Assembly (NCBI GenBank): GCA_001600695.1
Contig: BCKQ01000033.1
Span: 1-58,386 of the forward strand
DNA length: 58,386 nt
Direction of reading: 5' to 3'
Source of the DNA: Ascoidea asiatica
Taxonomy: Eukaryota > Ascomycota > Saccharomycetes > Ascoideales > Ascoideaceae
Made by a program: the position numbers and the translations under genes
Shown here: positions 13,047 through 23,723 of the stretch, one piece after another
Position numbering within the stretch: the first letter of the stretch is position 1
Layout of the letters: every line of letters begins with the position of its first letter
Notes under the pieces: model-generated
The model's database searches: none
Told to the model about the DNA's origin: nothing
Seen by the model: the letters and a program-made list of their open reading frames with translations, nothing else

Positions 13047-13753
13047 TTTAATGAAATTATTGAAAAAAATTGTTTAAATATTCAAAATATTTCAATAAAT
13101 AATGAAATTTTTAAAAAAAATTTATTAGCAGATTCTTTAATTACAACAACTGCAATTTTATTAGAAACTTTATATTCAAAAATATCTTCAACAAATAATA
13201 TATCCAATACCAATAATATAAATAATATAAATAATATAAATAATAATGAAAAAAAATTAAAAAATTTAATTGATTTAATAAATTTTATAAAAATTATTTT
13301 AAAAAGATCAAAATGTTCTCATACAACTTTACAATTATCTTTATATTATTTAATTAAATTAAATAATATTATAAATTTACAAATTTTAAATTTAAATAAT
13401 TTTATTTTAAATTTAAAAAAAAATAATTCAAATTCTTCAAATAATGATAATTTTTTAAAAATTTCAAATTATTTAAAAAAAAATCCATTATTATGTAAAA
13501 AAAAAACATTTTTAATTTGTTTAATTTTATCAAATAAATTTATTCAAGATAAAAATTATAATTTAAAATCTTGGTCTTTTATTTCTGGTATTAAAGATTT
13601 AAATTATTTAAAAAAAATTGAAATTTTAATATTTAAAAATTTAAATTTTAATTTATTTATAAAAAATTTAAATTTTTTAAATTGGTCAAAAATTTTAATT
13701 TTTTTTAATTCTTTAATTTTATCAACTAATTTTAATTCAAATTTATTAAATTT

Positions 13754-13785
<32 letters not shown>

Positions 13786-14174
13786 CCACCAGCAAAGATA
13801 ATTTAAATATAAATATAATTGCGACAAAACTTGAAGCCATAAAGGCTCGTTGGGCGCTAATTATAAAAAATTTAAATCCAGATGATAATTATAATTTATT
13901 TACAAATTTTGATTATTTTTATATTTTATTAAAAGATCAAAATGATTTAAAAGAAAAAAAAATGGAAGAAAATTTAATTAAATTAAAAAATATTAATTTA
14001 AATAATAAATCTATTTTACCTTTAACAATTAATAATTTAAATGTTTTTAATAATCTTAATAATATTAATGATCATATTAATATAAATAAAAAAAGAAAAT
14101 TTTCAAATCTTAATAAAGATATCAAAACTATTGCAAGTAGTAAAGATATAAATAAAAAACTAAAAATTAAATAA
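12753..14174 (+). CDS. Pho85-type (PCL) cyclin
   Basis: Probable regulatory cyclin of the Pho85 kinase. The cyclin box runs from about residue 170 to 310. It shows RSKCSHTTLQLSLYYLIKL, then KKTFLICLILSNKFIQDKNY, KSWSFISGI and a following EILIFKNLNFNLFI, the pattern of the Pcl1/2/5 and Clg1 group (RS..S..TL..AL.YL, then F....LASK.LQDRNYS..AW..ISGL). Of these Pcl5 seems closest, but I cannot tell the members apart by eye. The N-terminus has INKS/INQS repeats and a run of about 15 Asn; the C-terminus is basic (KKRKF) and might be a nuclear signal. Total length is 473 residues, longer than Pcl5 because of these tracts. Confidence 0.75.
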
Positions 14175-16215
14175 CTTAATAACTCAATAAACAATAAACA
14201 ATTTATTCATTTCATTTCATTTATTCATTTCATTTGATTCAATTATTTCATTTCAATTAATATTCATTTGATTAAATTTGTATTTGTGATAAAACATTTA
14301 TTCTATTTTTTCTCTATTTCTTCTTACTTTCATCTTTTCTTATTTTCTCTTTTTTGATTTATAATCATTAATGCTTATTTTTTCACATATTTTCTCAAAA
14401 AGTTCTTTTCTATAATCATATTCTCTCATATTTTATTCTTAGATTTCTTTTTCTCTCTTGTCTTCTCTTCTTATTTTTTTTTTTTTCAATATCAGAAAGA
14501 AAATAAATTCAAATTACAATTTATATAATCAATAAAAGTCTTAATTACATTTCATATACTTTTCCTAATTAGGTAATTAGCGATGTAGCTAATTTTATAT
14601 TCACAATTTATAAGTTCCACAAAATTGGTCTCTGATTTATTTTTAGGTTACCATGCGGCATTGCGGAACAGCTCTTTCCGTTCCTGTTTAGGAAACTTCA
14701 GTCAGAAAAAAATTGAGTTTACAAGTCACGAGATACCCCTTCAAGCGCCCAGGCCCCGGTTTCAGGGCCGTGGAATATTTTAATTTGCTTCGATTTAATT
14801 TAAGATTTAATTTTCAAGTTTCCATTTCAATTTTCGATATTCGATATTCGATTTTGAATCATGTAAGAAAATAAATATTTTTAATGAGAAGTCATTTGAT
14901 TTTTCCAGAGAGACCGAGAAATATTTCCTATTTCGGAACTCCCGCCAGATCAAACTTGGCTATTATTATTGGTAATAGAAAAATAAAAATAAAAAATGAA
15001 AATAGATGATTTTATAATTAAAAGAGCAATTCAATTTAAATATTTAAAAATCTCAACAAAGAGTAAATAAAAGATTTGTCTCCTCTTTTAATTCTTACTG
15101 GTCCTTTTTTAAAATATATAAAATATTCAATTGTAGAAGTATTCAAAGACTCAGACATATATTCAATAGAACTTCAAAAAGCATTTCTTTAAAAAAGGCC
15201 CTTTTTAAAAAAAAGACTGAGTGAAAAAGTGTCGGATAATATTTAGTCATCTTTATAATATTTATTTTGGTGTTTGATCTCCTTCGGAACTCACTTATTT
15301 TCTTCTATTTTTTCAAATATTCTCATAGTGATAATTATCAATTCTTTGAAATCTCCATTTTGTCTTTTGTCTTTTGTCTTTTGTCTTTTGTCTCTTTACT
15401 TTACTTACTTTCCTTTTCTCTCTGATTTCAGAGAATTAAAGAAGCAGAGGACGCAGAAATAGCTGAAGAAACAGATCCAGCATCCAGCATCCACTCTTTG
15501 CGGAGATGTCTCTGGTTTACCCCGTTTTTGCATGGTCTGGTTAACAGTTACCACCCAAACCAGCGACCAAAGCTCTGATCCACTTCTTCCTCACTAATCT
15601 CGAGCTTCTCGGTATCAGAACCAATTAGAAAATAGACTCCACCATTTACAAATATACTAATTTACTAATCGAGTCATATAATAACAGTAATAATAACAAT
15701 TATTATAGTTGTTATTTATAATGTAGTCATATAATGTATTAATAACAACAATGCATTAATATAATAATGCTATTCTTATAAAAAGAAAGAATGATATGCT
15801 TCAAGTAATAATATTTCGCTTCTTCTAATGGTAATAGTAATAGTAATGGTAATGGTAATGGTAATGGTATGGTTCTCTATTATTGGTACTAGCCGCCAGC
15901 GCAATCTAAATTATATATTTTATTCAATCTACAACAAAAATCTCAATTTATATTAAATTTAAAAATTATCGATTTAATATATTTAAATGAGTAAATTATT
16001 AAAGACAATATTAATTAGTTTATTATTATAAATATCTTCAAAAATCCTTTAATTTCTCTTCCTAACTTTTATTAATTATAGATTATCAATTATTAATCAT
16101 TAATTATTTAATCAATATTGAAAATTAAATAATTTCTTATCATTATCTATTTAATCAATTATATTATATTATATTATATTATATTAAATCATATTATATC
16201 ATATTATTTTTTAAA
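14175..16215. other. 2 kb spacer upstream of UGA1 with GC-rich patches
   Basis: This is unusually long for the window. A GC-rich patch at about 14640-14780 can fold (GGAAC/GTTCC and GGCCC/GGGCC stems). A second patch lies at about 15430-15620 with a 48-codon open frame after TTTCAG (15434 to about 15580) that has no start codon. A GTCTTTT tandem repeat sits near 15355-15395. CGG/CCG pairs near 14936-14945 could be zinc-cluster activator sites for UGA1, but this is only a guess. No gene is called. Confidence 0.4.
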
Positions 16216-17640
16216 ATGACTGCTTCAACTACAATTGCTGAATTATATTATCCAAATGAACCAACTTCTCCAATTATAAAAACAAAACAAATTCCAGGTC
16301 CTGCTTCAAAAAAAGGTATTGAAGAATTATCTGAAGTTTTTGATACAAGACCAGTTTATTTTATTGTTGATTATGAAAAATCTTTAGGTAATTATATTAC
16401 TGATATTGATGGTAATACTTATTTAGATTTATATGCACAAATTGCTTCAATTGCTTTAGGTTATAATAATCCTGCTTTAATTAAAGCTGCTCAAAGTCCA
16501 GAAATGATTAAAGCTTTAGTTGAAAGACCTGCTTTAGGTAATTATCCAGGTAAAGATTTCTCAAAAATTTTAAAACATTTAACATCTTTTGCTCCAAAAG
16601 GTCAATCAAAAGTTTGGTCTGCTTTATCTGGTGCTGATGCAAATGAATTAGCTTTTAAAGCTGCTTTTATGTTTTATCAAGCTAAAAAAAGAAATTTCAG
16701 AGATTTCACACAAGAAGAAGAAGATTCTTGTATGATTAATCAAGCTCCTGGTTCTCCAGATTTAGCTGTTTTATCTTTTCAAAATGCTTTTCATGGTAGA
16801 TTATTTGCAACTGCTTCTGTAACAAGATCAAAACCTGTTCATAAAATTGATTTACCTTCTTTTAAATGGCCAAAAGCTGAATATCCTCATTATAAATATC
16901 CTTTAGAAAATTTTGAAAAAGAAAATAAATTAGAAGATGATAGATGTTTAAATATTGTTAAAAATTTAATAAAAACTTGGTCTGTACCAATTGCTGCTTT
17001 AATTATTGAACCTGTTCAATCTGAAGGTGGTGATAATCATGGTTCTTCATATTTCTTTCAAGGTTTAAGAAATATAACTTTAGAAAATGATGTTGTAATG
17101 ATTGTTGATGAAGTTCAAACTGGTGTTGGAGCTACTGGTAAATTTTGGGCTCATGAACATTTTAATTTATCTCCTGCTCCAGATTTAGTTACATTTTCAA
17201 AAAAATTTCAATCTGCAGGTTATTGGTTTCATGATGAAAATTTTATACCAAATAAAGCTTATAGACAATTTAATACTTGGTGTGGAGATTTAGCTCATAT
17301 GATAATAGCAAATGCAATTGGTGATGAAATTATTAAAAATAATTTAATTCAAAATGTTATAAATGTTGGTGAATATTTAATTAATGGTTTAGCTCTTTTA
17401 CAAAAAAAATATCCAAAAGATATTCAAAGATTAAGAGGTAAAGGTACTTTTATTGCTTTTGATTTAGAATCTCAAAATGATAGAGATCAATTTATTTCAA
17501 ATTTAAAAATAAATGGTGTAAATTGTGGTGGTTGTTCAGATAAATCAATTCGTTTAAGACCAACTTTAACTTTTGGTACTAAACATTGTGATATATTCTT
17601 ATCAACAGTTGATAAAGTTTTATCTGAAAAATATAATTAA
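16216..17640 (+). CDS. UGA1: 4-aminobutyrate (GABA) aminotransferase
   Basis: PLP-dependent class III aminotransferase that converts GABA and 2-oxoglutarate to succinate semialdehyde and glutamate, allowing use of GABA as a nitrogen source. It has 474 residues, as in S. cerevisiae Uga1 (471). Visible features are ALSGADANELAFKAA near residue 135 (PLP phosphate region), the NAFHGR motif, IIEPVQSEGGD, the cofactor Asp in IVDEVQTGVGATGKFWAHE, and the Schiff-base Lys in TFSKKFQSAGYW near residue 335. No targeting peptide is evident, consistent with a cytosolic enzyme. Codons are strongly biased to A/T-ending preferred forms, suggesting good expression. Confidence 0.96.
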   Translation: MTASTTIAELYYPNEPTSPIIKTKQIPGPASKKGIEELSEVFDTRPVYFIVDYEKSLGNYITDIDGNTYLDLYAQIASIALGYNNPALIKAAQSPEMIKALVERPALGNYPGKDFSKILKHLTSFAPKGQSKVWSALSGADANELAFKAAFMFYQAKKRNFRDFTQEEEDSCMINQAPGSPDLAVLSFQNAFHGRLFATASVTRSKPVHKIDLPSFKWPKAEYPHYKYPLENFEKENKLEDDRCLNIVKNLIKTWSVPIAALIIEPVQSEGGDNHGSSYFFQGLRNITLENDVVMIVDEVQTGVGATGKFWAHEHFNLSPAPDLVTFSKKFQSAGYWFHDENFIPNKAYRQFNTWCGDLAHMIIANAIGDEIIKNNLIQNVINVGEYLINGLALLQKKYPKDIQRLRGKGTFIAFDLESQNDRDQFISNLKINGVNCGGCSDKSIRLRPTLTFGTKHCDIFLSTVDKVLSEKYN

Positions 17641-19183
17641 TTTTTCAAATCATTTTATGTTTCAATTTTTTAATGCCTTTATATTTTAAAACAAAAAAAC
17701 TCTTAATCATATTTTATTTCACTTTTAATACATATAACTTAATTTTCCCTATTCAATTAAATGTAGAACAAAAAGTAATTTTTTTATTTTTTTTTCTTTT
17801 CAAATCTCAAATCTCAAATCTCAAATCTCAAATCTCAAATTTCTTATCTTAAATTATCTTATCTGAGAATCTTATCTGAGAATCTTATCTGATTTCCTAA
17901 ATAAATCATAACTTTTTTAAAATGACTCATTCACTATGTAATTGATTTTGAAATCAATAAATCGATATGAATACATGTACAGTACCAATTATAAAAATTA
18001 TTCGGTTATAATTTAATGAATTTTTGAAGTATGAATACATTTCAAAAAAAAAAGAGCATGGGTAAATTCTTAAGGTTTATTATTTTATCCGGAATTATCC
18101 ATATCCTTTTATCGACTCAGGAATATAATCTTAAATATTCCCTACTTAAAGAATGAAACCAAGCAACTACTTTTACTGAAATTTAATTAAAAAGAATGAT
18201 CAAAAATATTTTCCATGAAATTAATTTACATTTGATTAAATTAAAAAGTAAAGTCTATTTTTGCATTGGATGTAATTCAAGCGTTATTTGGACCCTTTTT
18301 TAAATAAAACAGGGCTCAAATCGTTTTCTTGTTTTATCAAAGTAATCAATATCTAGTTTGTATTACAAAATATTATGAACAAGTTGTGTTTCAAGAGTTT
18401 CCTTTTATAAAAAATATGTACATATTTTCTTTCAAACATATCCCAATTAAATTTAAAGAGTTTGAATAAACAACGATAAAATCAATAAAAATCCCTTATT
18501 CCAAAAGTTGAGTATTTCGAATTCCCGTTGAATTTGGTATTAGAAAAACTATCAAAGTACGAAGAAATTCTGAAATAAAACTTGAACTGTTCCCATTATA
18601 TTTGTTCTTTTCATAGAGAACTTGAGCTCTATTAATTCTAATCTATAAACTTTTAATTATTGCTTAACACAGTCATTTTAATTGAACTGTTGTTTTAGTG
18701 TTGTAGAGTCAAATTAATATTTGTGTGCAAAAGCCCTATTAGGAGTAAATCTAATATTTGAAAGCCCTATCATTAAACACATGATTAAACTTGTAAACAA
18801 GTATTTCTGAACGCAGTCACCGTACTCTAATAAAAGGCACATATCTTGCTCACTGGAGATAGCACCAAGGAAAAAAAAGTCATGTGATAAATAGTTGCTC
18901 TAACAAAACTAAGCATGTACCCCCAACATCCAGTGTGAGTATCTAGAAGTAGTTGCAATTTCCCGTTTTCTCCTTGAACCAACCAAGCTTCAGCGTGCCG
19001 TTTTCCGTGGCGAGTATTCCTTTTGCTCCTTGGATGATTAGTAAGTCAGTTTCATACAACCACTGGAAAATTCAAAATGTTATATACTAATATTAAAAAT
19101 CAAATATATTAAAAGAATATATAGAAAAGTGTTTCTAATCTTTATTTCAAAGTAGTCAAAATCATCAAGAAAATATATTAAAA
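17641..19183. other. 1.5 kb spacer: UGA1 3' flank and RPL10 promoter
   Basis: CAAATCT tandem repeats lie near 17803-17840. Around 18731-18770 two copies of AAGCCCTAT may be Tbf1-like ribosomal-protein promoter elements, as known in Candida-type yeasts. A less AT-rich patch at about 18940-19060 sits just upstream of RPL10. No further gene is seen. Confidence 0.45.
18731..18770. promoter_or_regulatory. Paired AAGCCCTAT motifs upstream of RPL10
   Basis: Two direct copies about 30 bases apart, roughly 420 bases before the RPL10 start. They resemble the (A)GCCCTAA motif bound by Tbf1 at ribosomal-protein genes in several yeasts. The match is by eye and lacks one consensus base. Confidence 0.3.
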
Positions 19184-20065
19184 ATGGCAAGAAGAGTATG
19201 TTTAAATCATTAGAAGACTTTAATCAGTTTCATTATAATTCAGATTTGAATTCAAATGCGTGAATGAATGAATGAATGAATGATTGATTGATTGATTGTC
19301 TGAACTTAAGAATCTATGAGAAAGAAAAAAAGCAAATAAATCTTCACAGGAAATAATCAAATACTAACTATATATCTTTAAAATTTATTTTATTAATTCT
19401 GTACTAAATTATAGCCAGCTAGATGTTACAGATACTGTAAAAACAAACCATACCCAAAATCCAGATATAATCGTGGTGTTCCAGATGCTAAGATTAGAAT
19501 TTATGATTTAGGTAAAAAGAAAGCAACAGTTGATGAATTTCCATTATGTATTCATTTAGTTTCTAATGAATTAGAACAATTATCATCTGAAGCTTTAGAA
19601 GCTGCTCGTATTTGTGCCAATAAATATGTTACAACTGTATCTGGTAGAGATTCATTCCATTTAAGAGTTAGAGTTCATCCATTCCATGTTTTAAGAATTA
19701 ATAAAATGTTGTCATGTGCAGGTGCTGATAGATTACAACAAGGTATGAGAGGTGCTTGGGGTAAACCACATGGTTTAGCTGCAAGAGTTAATATTGGTCA
19801 AGTTATTATGTCTGTTAGAACTAAAGATAATAATAAAAATCAATGTATTGAAGGTTTAAGAAGAGCAAGATATAAGTTTCCAGGTCAACAAAAAATTATT
19901 ATCTCTAAAAAATGGGGTTTTACTAGTTTAAATAGAGAAGATTATTTAGTTAAACGTAATGCTGGTGAAGTTAAAGATGATGGTGCTTATGTTAAATTCT
20001 TATCTAAAAAAGGTAAATTAGATAATAACTTAACTCAATTCCCAGAATATTTCCTTAAAGCTTAA
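19184..20065 (+). CDS. RPL10: 60S ribosomal protein L10 (uL16), one intron
   Basis: Late-joining protein of the large ribosomal subunit. The coding sequence is join(19184..19195,19415..20065), 220 residues. Exon 1 encodes only MARR; exon 2 continues [21 protein letters not shown], giving the universal eukaryotic uL16 start. Further conserved parts are [20 protein letters not shown], the [23 protein letters not shown] segment, [20 protein letters not shown] and [10 protein letters not shown]. An open-frame search without splicing finds only the last 119 residues. The promoter side has possible Tbf1-like motifs. The use of optimal TTA, AGA, GGT and GCT codons fits high expression. Confidence 0.97.
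19196..19414 (+). other. RPL10 intron (219 nt)
   Basis: Donor GTATGT at 19196-19201, canonical branch site TACTAAC at 19362-19368, and acceptor TAG ending at 19414. A second near-branch TACTAAA lies close to the acceptor. The middle carries GAATGAAT and GATTGATT tandem repeats. I see no convincing C/D or H/ACA snoRNA in it. Confidence 0.92.
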
Positions 20066-20848
20066 GTTAATTGAATGTTAATCAAAAGAACAAATAAATA
20101 TCAGTCTTTCAAAATTTTTGTATTTTTCTCAATTTGTAGTTCCTTTATAAAATGAAAAAAAAGTTAGAAATTTGAATCTATCAATAATTACTATCATATG
20201 AAAGAAGAATTTAGGTTCTAACAAAGATTACTATCCTACTGAATATCTTTTTAAATATATTCTCTACATTTGATCTCAACCATTATTTTAATAAAACTTT
20301 CTATAAAATACTTTGGATATTAATTTATACTGTTTTTAAAAATACACCGTTGAGTAAAGTAAACCCCGTTTTCAATTTTTACAAATGAATGATCTTTAAG
20401 ATAACTGAAAAAGAAAAAAACGTTTTTTAAATGTTGTTCAATTATTTTGTTGAAATAATATTTAAAATTATAAACTCAATTTGAATTAAAATTGAATAAA
20501 TTGAAATAAGTTTCAATAGAAGTTGAATAAAAATTGAGTAAAGGTTGAATAAATTGAAATTAGCGTAGTTCAGATCGGAACCAAGACCCTGGTTGAAGAT
20601 TCCGTGTGTGAGTACCGGCAGTTGAGGCCATGGATACAGCGGTTCAATTCACTTTAAGTGGTGAATAAGCCAAATTGCAGTTCAAATGAACTAAAGTAAA
20701 GACAAAATGGGCTCAGATTGATGATAATGAGAAGGATTATAATAATGATGGTGATAATAATTATGATGATCTCTTTAAGAAGTTGAATAAGAATTATTTG
20801 AATGATTTACAAATTAAAGAATTTAAAAATTTATAAAAACAAATTAAT
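20066..20848. other. Spacer between RPL10 and ARL3 with possible gene relic
   Basis: The first 480 bases are AT-rich with no visible gene. A less AT-rich patch starts near 20560 and leads into a 69-codon frame (20630-20836) that carries two internal stops; see the separate entry. Confidence 0.45.
20630..20836 (+). pseudogene. Possible small gene relic upstream of ARL3
   Basis: A single frame runs from an ATG to a final TAA over 69 codons, broken by TAA at 20666-20668 and TGA at 20687-20689. The last 48 codons are clean and look like a protein tail: TKWAQIDDNEKDY, then acidic Asp/Asn, then DDLFKKL. That order (KLxF, a Trp, acidic run, short helix) is loosely like the end of a p23/Sba1-type CS domain, which is only a resemblance by eye. 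It ends 12 bases before the ARL3 ATG, so it may simply be leader sequence or an unrecognised spliced exon. Confidence 0.25.
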
Positions 20849-21499
20849 ATGTATCATTTAGTTAAAGGTTTATATGAAAAATATACTGAAAAAAAAGAAT
20901 ATTCAGTTTTAATATTAGGACTTGATAATGCTGGAAAAACAACATTTCTTGAAAAATTAAAAGAGATATATGCAGGTATAAATAAAGAAAATTATAAAAA
21001 AATACCAAGAGAAAGAATTTTACCAACAGTTGGACAAAATGTTGGTTATATAAAAGTTAGAAAAGATATAATTTTAAAACTTTGGGATGTTGGTGGTCAA
21101 CATGAATTAAGACAAATGTGGCCAAATTATTTTCAATTAGCAAATGCAATAATTTTTATTGTTGATAGTTGTGATGGTGATAGAATTGAAGAATGTCAAA
21201 AAGAATTATTAAAAATTTTAAATCCAGAATTAATGGAAAGTAATTATGAATCAGATTTAAATTTAAATGATAATCAAAATTCAAATTATATTGATAAAAG
21301 TATACCTATATTAATGCTTGCTAATAAACAAGATAGACCAGAACATTTAGAAGTTCAAGATATAAAAGAAATTTTTAATAAAATTGCTGAACATATAGGT
21401 GCAAGAGAATCAAGAGTTTTATCAATCAGCGCGTTAAATGGTGATGGAGTAAAAGAAGCAGCAGATTATTTAATATCTAGATTAATATTGAATTCTTGA
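20849..21499 (+). CDS. ARL3: ARF-like GTPase Arl3 (ARFRP1 type)
   Basis: Small GTPase acting at the trans-Golgi, where it recruits Arl1 and its effectors. The N-terminus MYHLVKGLY matches MFHLVKGLY of S. cerevisiae Arl3; it lacks the myristoylated Gly2 of ARFs, and the yeast protein is instead N-acetylated for Sys1-dependent Golgi targeting. GTPase motifs are in order: G1 GLDNAGKT (about residue 27), G2 Thr in ILPTVGQNVG, G3 WDVGGQ, G4 ANKQD and G5 ISALNG. The segment EVQDIKEIFNKIAEHIGARESRVL is nearly the yeast Arl3 sequence. At 216 residues it is about 18 longer than the yeast protein, owing to an Asn/Asp insert before G4. Confidence 0.95.
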   Translation: MYHLVKGLYEKYTEKKEYSVLILGLDNAGKTTFLEKLKEIYAGINKENYKKIPRERILPTVGQNVGYIKVRKDIILKLWDVGGQHELRQMWPNYFQLANAIIFIVDSCDGDRIEECQKELLKILNPELMESNYESDLNLNDNQNSNYIDKSIPILMLANKQDRPEHLEVQDIKEIFNKIAEHIGARESRVLSISALNGDGVKEAADYLISRLILNS

Positions 21500-22556
21500 T
21501 TATTCAATACAGTATATTCCTCTTTCTCATTATTCATCATAAATATAGAGAGAACTTTTATATCATTAAAGATAGTACTCAGTACATTCAAAAATATCTC
21601 GAATATTTTTTATTCTTCTTTTTTTTGTTTTATTGTTTTTTTTTTTTTATTTTTTCAGAAAGGGATTGTTAATTGTCATATATTATTTATGATAACTCAT
21701 TTTAATGAACTATGAATATATTATTTGTTGTAATAGAATGATCTTTTTTTCTTTATTGATATTTTTGTTTTTTGTCTTCTAGAATGCTTGACTAACACTA
21801 AAAAATAATTTAAACTCTCGACTAGATTAATTCGGGTATTTGAATAAGTGTTTCCTCGAATGAATTGAAAATAAACAGATGAATTATCTCTCAAATAATA
21901 CTGTTTCTTCACTTCATTTCACTTCACTTCTTTTCAATTATTTGATGTTATGTTATTTCCTTCTGGCTTGGTTAAAGTTCTTGTAGCATTAGCTTGTTTT
22001 GTTCTGTAACCATCAAGGTTCTCTTCGCTTCCTGCGCAGTTCCTGGCAAGAGTGACATTAACGGTGGTAGTTAAATAACATAATCATAAGCTACAGTATT
22101 TAACTAGGCAATTCAGGTTCCGGAACCCTTCTTCCTTTGCATCTTCGGTAAACAAATTATTATATTCGCTATATCAACAAAGATAGGAACTTATATCATT
22201 ATTTCTTTATTAAATTAGTTCATTACTTTATTATTTCATTAATTTTTTTGTAAATTTCTATAATTTTTTGTAATTTTTATTTATTTTTGGTAATTTCTAT
22301 TCTTTTATTATAGAATATATATCTTAATTATAAGCCAAGACTTTTTTAATTCCATATTGCTTATTCTCCGTATTTCATTTGAATTTTATATATAAATACA
22401 ATATAAAACACAATATAAAATAAAATATAATTTAGTTACTTTTTATTAAAATCAAAGAAGTCCAAAACTAAAAAAAACAAAGAACTTTTTTTTTTACTTT
22501 TTCGAATTTTATATATATATATACAATACAAATATAATACTTTTTTTTTAATAAAA
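21500..22556. other. 1 kb spacer: ARL3 3' flank and ZRT3 promoter
   Basis: Poly-T runs lie near 21620-21655. A less AT-rich patch at about 21960-22145 contains the ZRE-like site listed separately and a GGTTCCGGAACC palindrome near 22116-22127. TATA-rich sequence and A/T runs precede the ZRT3 start. No gene is seen. Confidence 0.45.
22009..22019. promoter_or_regulatory. Zinc-response-element-like site upstream of ZRT3
   Basis: ACCATCAAGGT differs by one base from the Zap1 consensus ACCTTNAAGGT. It lies about 540 bases before ZRT3, a known Zap1 target in S. cerevisiae. A single near-match, so the call is tentative. Confidence 0.35.
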
Positions 22557-23723
22557 ATGTCAACTTTTCTCATAGATAATCAAGGTTGGATATTGACGGG
22601 GTTATCATCATTGATGTGCCTTTTTGGTTCATCATTAATTTCAATAGATTCAATTTCAAAAACAAAATCAATTTTAGTTGCAACTTTATCATTATCTGGT
22701 GGTTCTTTAATTTTTACAAGTTTTCATGAAATTTTAATTGCTTCTGAACCAAATTATATGTTTGCTTTAGGTATATTAATATGTTTTTTATTGAATTTTT
22801 TAATTGAAGCTTTAGGTCATTCTCATTCTCATGATCATGATGGTGATCATCATCATCATATTGAAAACTCCAATAGCAATAACAATAACAATACAAACAA
22901 TAGTGATAATAATGATGATTCTGAAGTAAATCATCATAGTCATAATCATGATCATGCTTATACAATTGTTGATGAAGAACTTGGAATTAATCATGATTCA
23001 AATTCAATTCATAGTCAAAATGCTCATGTTCATTTATCATCTTGTAAAAGTAATTATTCTTCAACTAATTTAAACTCAGATGAACCTGTGACATCAGTGA
23101 CGCCATTATTATCATCATCATCATCATCATCTGTATTTGAATCAAATAATTTAAATATTCATGATCATAGTCATAATAATCCTCATGGTCATGTTCATAC
23201 TCATGTTCATGTACATTCATCAGAAAATGAAATAACTCCAACACAACATGATGAATTATTATCAATTGCATTTCAAACACTTTTAGCAGTTTGTTTACAT
23301 AAATTTCCTGAAGGTTTTATATATTATGTTACATCAAAAGTTGATGATTCAACAAGTAGAAATATATTTTATTCATTAGCTATACATAATATTGCTGAAG
23401 GTTTTTCAATTACTTTACCATTATATTTTTCATTAAATTCAAAATTTTTATCAATTTTAATTGCAGGTGGTTTAGGTTCAATATCTCAACCTTTAGGTGC
23501 AATTTTAGGATTTATTTTTATAAAATTAAATGGTGAACCTGATAAAGAAGCAATGGAAGTTTTATTTAATAATATAATGAATTTATCTGCTGGATTTTTA
23601 TCAAATGTTGGTTTTCAAATGATTATAAATGCAAGTAAATCTTATAAAAGTGAAATGAATTTTATATTATTTTGGATATTTATAGGTATTGGTATAATTA
23701 CTATAACTAGTTCATTTGAATAA
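22557..23723 (+). CDS. ZRT3: ZIP-family zinc transporter, Zrt3-like (vacuole membrane)
   Basis: Exports stored zinc from the vacuole to the cytosol in the yeast family. It has 388 residues against 503 in S. cerevisiae. Three N-terminal membrane segments (about residues 10-30, 37-60, 68-88) are followed by a long cytosolic loop rich in His (HSHSHDHDGDHHHH, HSHNHDH, HDHSHNNPHGHVHTHVHVH), typical of zinc-binding loops. The transport helices carry the ZIP signatures LHKFPEGF (TM4) and IHNIAEGF (TM5), both matching Zrt3 (LHKFPEGF, IHNFVEGF). GGLGSISQPLGA and the FNNIMNLSAGFL helix follow. It converges on SWI1 downstream. A ZRE-like motif upstream suggests zinc regulation. Confidence 0.9.
   Translation: MSTFLIDNQGWILTGLSSLMCLFGSSLISIDSISKTKSILVATLSLSGGSLIFTSFHEILIASEPNYMFALGILICFLLNFLIEALGHSHSHDHDGDHHHHIENSNSNNNNNTNNSDNNDDSEVNHHSHNHDHAYTIVDEELGINHDSNSIHSQNAHVHLSSCKSNYSSTNLNSDEPVTSVTPLLSSSSSSSVFESNNLNIHDHSHNNPHGHVHTHVHVHSSENEITPTQHDELLSIAFQTLLAVCLHKFPEGFIYYVTSKVDDSTSRNIFYSLAIHNIAEGFSITLPLYFSLNSKFLSILIAGGLGSISQPLGAILGFIFIKLNGEPDKEAMEVLFNNIMNLSAGFLSNVGFQMIINASKSYKSEMNFILFWIFIGIGIITITSSFE

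Noticed and set aside
19196-19414. A snoRNA inside the RPL10 intron
   Set aside because: Only weak CTGA and GTGAATGA look-alikes inside simple repeats; no paired C and D boxes.
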